Shown here one piece after another: positions 55,965 to 64,000 of a DNA stretch of 64,000 bases; positions within the stretch are counted from its first letter, which is position 1, and each line of letters starts with the position of its first letter. Source of the DNA: Brachynemurus nebulosus. Its lineage: Eukaryota > Arthropoda > Insecta > Neuroptera > Myrmeleontidae. The translations under genes and the position numbers were made by a program. The stretch spans positions 1,674,001 through 1,738,000 of the forward strand of contig JAPWDM010000047.1 in assembly GCA_035578155.1 (NCBI GenBank). The letters run 5' to 3'. The notes beneath the pieces are model-generated. The model was not told the origin of the DNA. It saw only the letters and a program-made list of their open reading frames with translations, and did not search any database.

Positions 55965-58135
55965 CGTCAAGAATAGTTGGGCAAAGTCAGAGACGAATTA
56001 ATAAAAAATCAATAAAATGTTTGCAAAATTTTTACAAAAATATATATATTAAACAAAATTATAGGTTTTTAATAAAAAAATTTATTCACCTGATAAATAG
56101 TTGTAAAATAATTGAGAATATACTCGAAATTAATATAAATTGACCAAATAAAAATACAGCAACCCCCCGAAGAACACGATTAACTGGTTCCGTGTTCTTT
56201 GAAACCGTGTTGTTCGAGACTCCAAAAGATAGGCATTTTCTATTACAAGTGTGAAAATAAAAAAATAAAAAAAAATTTAAAGAAATAACGCAACGGAATT
56301 TGAATTACATACTTACATACACATTTGTATGTAATGCGTATTTATTTCGATTAAAATAGAATGGAATTGAGCATTCATTAGCTCTGAAGTCGGTCTATCA
56401 TAAAAATTTACTGAAAAAATAGATCCTAAGTACTTCGTAAACGGTGCATCGTAGCTCAAAAATAACGAAATATTTGAAGGTTTAAGCCAAGCAAGTTGTG
56501 GATATTCCAAACATGTTGCGACTGTTAAAACCTACTTTTCGTTATCGAAAATTATCGATAACGAACTACTTATCATAAATTCGTTATAATTGTTTAATTT
56601 AAGCTCTATTAGAACCTCTGATTTAGTCACCAATAGAATATTTTCGAAAAAATTAATTTTCGATACTTTTCGTAAACGTAAACTTTGATCGTAAATATCT
56701 CGTAAACGGTGCGTCGTAGCGAAAAAATAACGAAATTTTTGAAGGCTTAAGCGAAGCAAATTATGGGTATTCCGAACATATTGGGACTGTCGAAACCTAC
56801 TTTTCGTTATCGAAAATTATCGATACCGCGTAACTTATCATAGATTGGTTATAATTGGTTAATTTAGGCTTTGTTAGTCCCATTAATTTAGTCACTAATA
56901 GAATATTTTCGAAAAAATTAGTTTTCGATACTTTTCGCAAACGTAAACTTTTGATCGTAAATATCTCCTAAACGGTGCGTCGTAGTGAAAAAATAACGAA
57001 ATTTTTGAAGGCTTAAGCGAAGCAAGTTATGGGTATTCCGAACATATTGGGACGGTCGAAACCTACTTTTCGTTATCGAAAATTATCGATGTCAATTTAA
57101 ATATTTTCAAAATTTAAATATGTAAATTTTTACATATTCGTTATACTATAAAATTCTCAAAAATTTTAGTAGTTTTTATTTCCAGCATTTTTCTTTTATA
57201 ATGGCAGATTCAATTTACACGATTTTTATTCGTGTAAATCGAATCAACATTTGATATACATATTCGCGTACATTGAGGACTGATGTAACTTTATACCAAA
57301 TATATAATATAATGTATTTGCGAAAACACTGAATAAAAGATAATATTCACTAATTGTTTAAATTATTTTTTTTTAAATAATATTTTTTTTACGTATAGAT
57401 TATTAAACCGATAACTACGAGAAATATTTATTTATAATCAGCCTAGACGTATTCTATGGTCTAGACATACAGACGTCTCTAATTAAAACAAAAATCACAT
57501 ACAAATTAAAAAATATGTAATACCGAAAAGGTGTTAACCCATATGACGATTTTGCTTGGAAAAAAATAATATGTACGGTATTTACTTATTCAAAACTTCT
57601 GTTTTAATTCATTCATACCTACGATGTCGTCAAAAATTATTTTTTGTATGTGTTTGAATGAAATGGACGACTGTATCATGTAAAGTCGTGTAAGTCACTT
57701 TATGTAAGTGTATTTGTGTATCTGTGTACGACAATTAAAAATTTAAAAAGTTGTAAACAAGGTAGGTACATTAAATTTTAAAAAGTTAAAGAGAGATAAA
57801 GCGTTTGTTTTTCTTCAGACTTAAAGGAATGCCGATGATGGGTGACAGGTAATATTTTATTTTGTATATATACGCTTAGCTAGTTAAACAAACAAATACT
57901 GCAAAACTTTAATACAATAAAATTTGGGGCCCTTTTTTCTTTTTGATATAAATCTGACATAATTAAATTTTTTAAAAAATTTTTTTCTTCTTTATGTTGA
58001 ATTTTAAAAAAATTGTAGGATTCTGTAGTTTTTGGTTTTGATTTACAAAACTTTTGCAAAAATTTTTCAAACGTTCGATGTCAATTTATTGATTTTTTAT
58101 TAATTCGTCTCTGACTTTGCCCAACTTTTCTCGAC
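55965..58135. mobile_element. 2.2-kb TIR element containing an inverted copy of the 267-bp repeat
   Basis: AGTTGGGCAAAGTCAGAGAC at 55975 is inverted at about 58107-58126, and the match extends inward through AATTAATAAAAAATCAATAA. Outer edges (GTCAAGAAT, ATTCTCGAC-like) fit less well. No transposase. A (TTTATTCGTGTAAATCGAAT)-type palindrome lies near 57225. The region 57100-57960 is AT-rich without a gene. Confidence 0.8.
56440..57095 (-). repeat. Inverted array of the TTCGATAACGAAAAGTAGG repeat
   Basis: About 2.5 units of the family seen at 20030-20560, in opposite orientation: CTACTTTTCGTTATCG appears near 56530, 56800 and 57064, spacing 264-270. Presence in two unrelated TIR elements shows the repeat travels as internal filler. 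Confidence 0.85.
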
Positions 58136-59709
58136 TCTATTTATTATATGATTTTTAAAAAAAAATTGCTTTATGAAATTCCTACTTTTTTGAAAATTAA
58201 AAGACCATCAGTCAAATGTAGTAGTAATTTCAAGCCATCTAGTAACCAATAGAGATATTATAAGAAATAAAGGAACTGAGTAAACAGTTAATTTTTTTGA
58301 TCGCTTGATAACATCATTCTTACGTTAATGCAAATAAATTTTGCTATTGCATTATTAAAAATTTAAGGGGTGAGTTCACGCCAGAAACGACTAATAAACT
58401 AATTTTTTTCGAATCTCGTTTTTTGTTTTTATGTCGTTTGATATATAAAACATGGCCAAAAAAATTTTTTTTTTCAAGTAGAAAAATATTTATTTGTGAG
58501 CCACTGCAAGCCAAGTTGCTGCTCCTTTGCAGATAATGCTCGCCCCCCTTCACGATTTGATCAGTAATATTTAGTTTTGGTGTGTACACAAGTTATAGTA
58601 TGCACTGAGATAATGTTCTTTTATTTGTATGCCTTTGTAGACGTTTTAATAAACAGTGAGTAAACCGCTTCTTTTGTTATTATTTTTGTTTTTTACCGTT
58701 TCCCGAAAGTTGTGTTTTTGCCGACAAGGAAAATCATATCTCAAGTTCTAGAAAAGATAGAGACATGTTTTGAACACATGTCAAATTTTAAAGAGCGGTC
58801 TAAATTTTTACTTTAGGGCTCAATTAAGGAGCTTAAATATGGATTTAGATTCAATTTAATACACATTTTTCTTCAGAATTTTATTCTAAAAAAAATGGTA
58901 CAACTTGCACCTCTATAGCTTAATAAATAACAGATTTATTACCAAAAAACGTAAAACGATGAAGCATTCCAAAGTGACCAGTGCCACGCTGTTAACGAGT
59001 TTTATTCCAAAACTTTGTCTTTCTATAACACAGAAATTAATCCAGATATTGAAAAAAAAATTTTAACTGGGGTCATTCCAGTTTCCAATCATACAACCAG
59101 AGGACGCATTGACACTCAAGGTTGTCAGAATTCGATGAAATTTGGTGAATTGGTTCAAACCACAAATGTAGAGAACCACACCAAATTTTTTTTCCAATAT
59201 CTTAATTAATTTCTGAGTTATAGAATGACAACTTTTTAGAATTGGATAAACTTGGTCAATAACTAGAGTTTAAGTCCTGAACCCAAATTTGGAGTTATAT
59301 CACAAAAAATTAGATTTTTGCTACAGAATGGTGAAATAAAATTAGTGGGCTTTCGAGGTTAAACCCCCTAGATGATTTGATATGGAATGACTCAGCAATA
59401 TTTTTGGATTTAAAATCAACGTTTTGAACTTACTGAATTTAAATAAACAAATGGTCCTGTTAGGACGTCCCTAAGTTCAAATTATTTATTACTAATATGA
59501 TGATAAACCCAAATGATGTTGATCTCACCAAATTCAAGTCATTATATTGATATGATGGTATGTCCGAATGATTTTGAAGAACTCACTGAATTCAAATATG
59601 TACCCAAACGATTTTGATATCCGTAATGTTCGTAATTATACCTAAAAAAAGAATAATTTTTAATGTATTACTTTATTTTAAAGGCATAAAATTATATTTT
59701 TAATTAGAG
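58136..59709. other. Interval without a recognised gene
   Basis: AT-rich, with only short open frames of non-protein-like composition. No TIR or tandem repeat identified. Confidence 0.5.
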
Positions 59710-62268
59710 TACCGTAAAACACCCTATCTTTACCTATTAAACCTAACTTTACCATACCACACTTTACGTTAAAAAAATTAAAATTTCATAGTTTATATAT
59801 TCTGTAGCACTTTTTTTAATGATGGAGATATTTCTAACAAACTACTGGTGTTATATAAGTTTTTCTGGCATTGCCAGCCGCAATTTCTTCAAATCATTGG
59901 ATTTTTTTAGTTCTTATGGTACATTTTGGTTTTAAGCAAGTGTGCAAACTTTAGTTAGTATTTCAAAAAATATACAAGTGACGTAGATAATTTCATCATT
60001 TATCAATGTAATTTCATCAAGTGGCGTAGATAATTTCATCATTTGTCAATGTAATTTCATCAAAATAGAGTCCTTTAACAAATCCCAACTTTACCAGTCA
60101 GCGCTGCCAACAATCAGGGTTGTCAAAAATATACGAATTGCATTATATTTTTACACGAATTGAGATATTAAAGTAAAAAACATGTCTGGTAAACTGTCTG
60201 GTAAACATCATAAGAAGAAAATTGGTGCAAGCACATACAAAAATTATTTTGCAGAATGTTAAATCTAGCAATTGATATGGTAAAAAGTAAACAAATTACA
60301 ACATTATATGGGTGATTCTACTTTTTAGGTCTCAACTAGAAAAAAAAATTGACAGAGCCATTTCGTAGATTTCATGCGACTAGAATGTAGGAAAATTATC
60401 ATAGATTCGGTATCTGCAGACCAGCAGCTCGATTTCATATTAAAACCAATATTTTTTTGCGGATTACTGAATCTAGACAGAAAAAAATGTTTAAATTAAA
60501 TTTAAAATTATTATTTAAATAATATTTATATTATGTTCTCCTAATACCAATTAAAAAAAATTTAAAAAAAAAGTTGGTCTTTTTTGTCTGATTTGCGAAA
60601 AAATTGAAGAGTGTGTGTTGTTGTGTTTTATGATATAAAAAAATTGGTTAGGAAAGTTAACCAAATTAATCAAAATTAACTAAAAAATTTAGTTGATATA
60701 CAAACAAACACTGATATACTTATTTTATTATCGTATCCTTCGCCACTTTCATGTTTCCAATCGTCACATTCTACCGTGACGAAAGATACATCCGTGACGA
60801 AAGAGACAATTTTCCAATAAAATCGTTATTAATCGTGAACAGCGATCATTTAGTTCGAAAACTTGAGTTTATCGTAAAGCTTACATTATTACAAATAATA
60901 TTTACGTAAAAACGTCTTGAAATTCGTTAAATACATACCAGAAAAAGCCGTAACGAAGGATACACTCAATAAACACACGCAGCCGGTTTTTTTTTGCTTG
61001 ATCTAAAAAAATAACAAGCTCTCTATACCAATCAGTTGATTTGACTTTGTTGTATTTCTATGGTCTCTGGCGTTCCATTTTACGAAAAAACATGACCCTT
61101 TGATCAATTTTTTTTAAACTTATAGCAATATTTGGCAGTCATGACGAAGGATACTCAAATTTTCGCAACAATATTTCGTCCCGCCAAAAAAAAAAATAAT
61201 TCTGCAGATAAATAAAATTTAACTTTCTAATTACCATACGTAACAATTTAGCTCTCTTTTTATTTATAAAATTGCGTGGTTTCAGTAAACTTATTTTTAA
61301 AAAACGTTATAGTTCCAAGCAATATGTAATAGGGCCCACATGCGTTTTAGAACTGCAATAAAAGTTTGACACCATTTTCATAAAAAAAATTAAATCAAAA
61401 ATTAAAATAAATGTAGGTAGGTCATTTAAATAGGAGTTATTAATTTTATTTAAATAAAATAAATGACAGTATCTTCATTCTGTATATAGTTTTAACCTTC
61501 CTTATTGTGGAGACAACTTTAATTTTTTTGAAGGACCTAAAAAGTAGAATCACCCATACATTGAAAAACAATTTGGAATTCAAAGAGGGACAATAGAGAA
61601 TAAAATTGAGTATTTTATTTTGATTAAAAAGATTGTGGTTTTGTAAGTTAGACAATTTGATTGAAATTGAACATTGATTGATTTAATAGCCAATTGTTTT
61701 TGTTTTTATTTCTGATTTTGTTACTTAGTTAGTTTATAATATAAAATATGTAATATTGTATTTTATTTTTTTAAATAAAATTTATTTATTTATTTATTTT
61801 TTGTTTCTGGCATTTGTTTTATTAATTTTTACTGATTTTGTACATCCCTGGTGAAAACAGCTGTATTTGGCGTTTTCATAACATAATTCTATCACAACTA
61901 GATTTATCGTTGAAAATTTCGAAATGACTGCGTATTATTGTTAGATATTATTTGAATTCACAAAAAAAGTATGAACAACAATGGTATATTTCAAAATTTT
62001 ATAATATCTTTTATATTTCACTAAAAAAATATGAATTAGTGATAATATGGTAAAGTTGGAACTCCTCGACATTTGAGCTTGTTACTATTTTTTTTTTTTT
62101 TTTATTTTTGACTAGTAATTTAAGTTTTTGGAAAATTTATTTATGAGTTAGATCAAAGTTTTTATCAGTTTATTCTATTGAAAAAGTTAAATATAACTAA
62201 ATTAGTTCCACCTTTATTTTATTCAAATTTGAATGAAAATTGTGGTAAAGATAGGGTGTTTTACGGTA
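59710..62268. mobile_element. 2.56-kb TIR element (ACCGTAAAACACCC ends)
   Basis: TACCGTAAAACACCCTATCT at 59710 is inverted ending at 62268, both bounded by TA, compatible with a TA duplication. Minus the nested element at 60307-61558 it is about 1.3 kb. Contains a duplicated segment, CAAGTGACGTAGATAATTTC and its near copy, at 59974-60063. No transposase. Confidence 0.85.
60307..61558. mobile_element. 1.25-kb TIR element nested in 59710-62268
   Basis: TATGGGTGATTCTACTTTTT at the left is inverted at the right end. A truncated relative is at 34378-34950. CATTA/CATTG flank the ends, a possible but imperfect duplication. GTGACGAAAGA motifs are repeated near 60770-60800. No coding region. Confidence 0.85.
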
Positions 62269-63530
62269 TATCTATATTTTCTATCAGATAAAACCAAGAC
62301 ACATTAAAAAGAAATTTATATACATTTGTATAATATTCACTATTGATATGGGACAATTTGAATTATTGTAAAAGCCTTATATAAAATTTGTTAAGGACTG
62401 AGGAGGATTTGTTAAGGCCTATATAAAATTTGTTAAGGACTGAAAAATCATTTTTATAAAAATCTACAAATTATCTGGTCTCAGAGTTTTTCATCCTATT
62501 AGCAAAAGAGTTAATATGCACAAGTTAGAGTAAAAATTGTATGACATTCTATTTGCTCTGCTATATCAGTACCTTGTTACTTAAATATACCAAAATACAA
62601 AGGTAAATTATTTTTACTTGAAAAATGTATTATTAATATTATTCTAAAAGCAGAATTTATTTTATTCATAAAATAAAAGAGTAACAACTAGTAATAATTA
62701 TACAATAGGCAAACAAATAAAAATAAAAAAATAAATTATTCCCCAAAAACAGTAAAAAATTGTGATAATAAAATGCTTAAATTTAACAATGGCATCTAAT
62801 GAAACTCGCGAATCGCGTTTAAAAATAACAAACAAATAGGTACCCGAAGTAGAAAGGGTTATCGTCTTGAAAAATGTTTTCGTAAAAAGAAATAAACCGC
62901 GATATTATAATTAATTTTTGCACAAATTTAAAGAAATTGCTAGTTTAGTTATATATTTAAATTAAACTGTTTATTTGAAATCATTTAAACACAAACGTTT
63001 GTTGTATTTGTATACAAAAAGGACGTATGTTTGCTAGTGAATTTTAATTGATTTACCGGTAGGTAGCGGGTCAATTCGTTCGTAACTCTCGTAACGGTAT
63101 AAAAATTAAAAAAGATCTTCTGATAGTGTCTTCCAGGAACATTTATAAACATTTTAAAAGACTATTCTAAATACATGTGACATTAATAATAACAATAGTA
63201 ATATAAAACAAAAATTTTATTAATTTTTCGAAACCCACTGTACGAGTTTTTAGACTGTCAGAGGGGGTAATATTTTGCTCCTGCTGGAGTAAGGGGACTG
63301 CTAGGTACGTTTGTTTTTATGTAAGTTCCATCCACCTGCAATATAGTTTAATATATTTTATTAAAAATAGGTTTTTAATAAATTTGAAGTTCAACATTGT
63401 ATAATGTTGAACTATAATAATAAACTAACTAAAATTCTACATTGTTCAACTATAATGTATTGTATTCGTATCAAATTTATATTATTTATTGTGAGTTTCA
63501 TGTTAGTTGTAAAGTATAGTACGTAAGTTG
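62269..63530. other. Interval without a recognised gene
   Basis: AT-rich. A TATATAAAATTTGTTAAGG unit is duplicated around 62378-62440. No frame supported. Confidence 0.5.
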
Positions 63531-63537
63531 GTTGTAA

Positions 63538-63625
63538 GGGTAATTACACACTTGAGCAATTACGTACTCGCCGCGCGCCGCGGCCCCTTCCGTAACTTTT
63601 TCGCTCGTGTGTAATATGCAACTTG
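63538..63625. repeat. Short inverted repeat around a CpG-rich core
   Basis: ATTACACACTTGAGC (63543) and GCTCGTGTGTAAT (63603) form an imperfect inverted pair around CGCCGCGCGCCGCGGCCCC, the densest CpG patch in the window. Could be a tiny MITE or promoter island; undecided. From 63626 to 64000 nothing is recognisable. Confidence 0.55.
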
Positions 63626-64000
63626 TTATCTCAATCATGTAATTTATTATGTACTGTGTACAATGTAGGTACTTTCCTGTGGAAAGCGAGTATCTAAATC
63701 TGCATAAAAAATCTATGAATTGTGTTTAATTAGGTTTTGAGTACGCTAACTGTAAAATTTGACTAAAATGCATGTCCGTCTGTCTGTTTGTCAATTTTTA
63801 ATTAAAATTATTTTGGATAACTTCGGTTGATAACTTTAAGAAATACAGTTAACTAATTATGACGTAATTGATCCTCATAGTAACATATGTGCAAGTAACA
63901 TTTTCCAATATATTGTAGATTTTACTTATTAATTTAAAAAAATAGTATATTTAAGTACACTTTTTACGGTTTACCACAAATGGAAAAATATATTTAAGAA

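Overview
The window is a repeat-dominated, AT-rich piece of an animal nuclear genome, almost certainly an insect. The evidence is an errantivirus-type Gypsy element with an env ORF, ATAT target duplication and a tRNA-Ser-type primer site; a non-LTR element with APE endonuclease, RT and RNase H; Penelope, Harbinger, hAT and DINE-1-like (Helentron) relics; and a host gene with very short spliceosomal introns. I cannot name the species. Nothing bacterial is present.

Layout. 1-9092: a giant near-perfect palindrome with arms of about 3.2 kb. It encodes small virus-like proteins: a 161-aa protein, a 58-aa protein and a 62-aa Cys-rich protein duplicated in the arms, and a single-copy 120-aa protein and 346-aa ORF in the centre. 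This is the most novel item. 9082-10200: a 209-bp tandem repeat and a decayed PIF1-type helicase. 10426-10869: a small foldback element. About 11250-18860: a palindromic element split by a full-length non-LTR retrotransposon (12224-17975) with an 11-bp target duplication. 18920-23190: a satellite of about 370 bp interrupted by a 2.57-kb TIR element (19320-21884) in a TA dinucleotide. 23458-32645: a degraded TIR element containing a tRNA-derived SINE and, in its central TA-rich tract, an apparently complete errantivirus (24165-31905) whose two 462-bp LTRs look identical.

33476-34245: the only clear host gene, a four-exon deoxycytidylate deaminase with all junctions in frame. 35027-42067 and 50661-53426: four copies of a Helentron-associated (DINE-1/HINE-like) element with sub-terminal inverted repeats, a terminal hairpin and long (TA)n tracts. 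One copy carries a 1.47-kb TIR insertion and another a Harbinger relic. 43426-49688: a palindromic element containing a second, 4.9-kb element (44411-49331) with an exact 9-bp target duplication, arms made of GC-hairpin satellite units, and a captured ubiquitin-specific-protease fragment in the centre (MULE/Pack-MULE-like). 49700-64000: MITEs (one hAT-like with an 8-bp TSD, one with a 9-bp TSD), Penelope fragments in opposite orientations, and three large TIR elements, the last two nested. The remaining intervals are AT-rich with no supportable gene.

Apart from dCMP deaminase, nearly everything is mobile DNA, nested at least three deep. Palindromic architecture recurs at all scales from 0.3 to 9 kb. 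Several insertions can be proved from inside the window because the interrupted sequence exists elsewhere as an empty copy.
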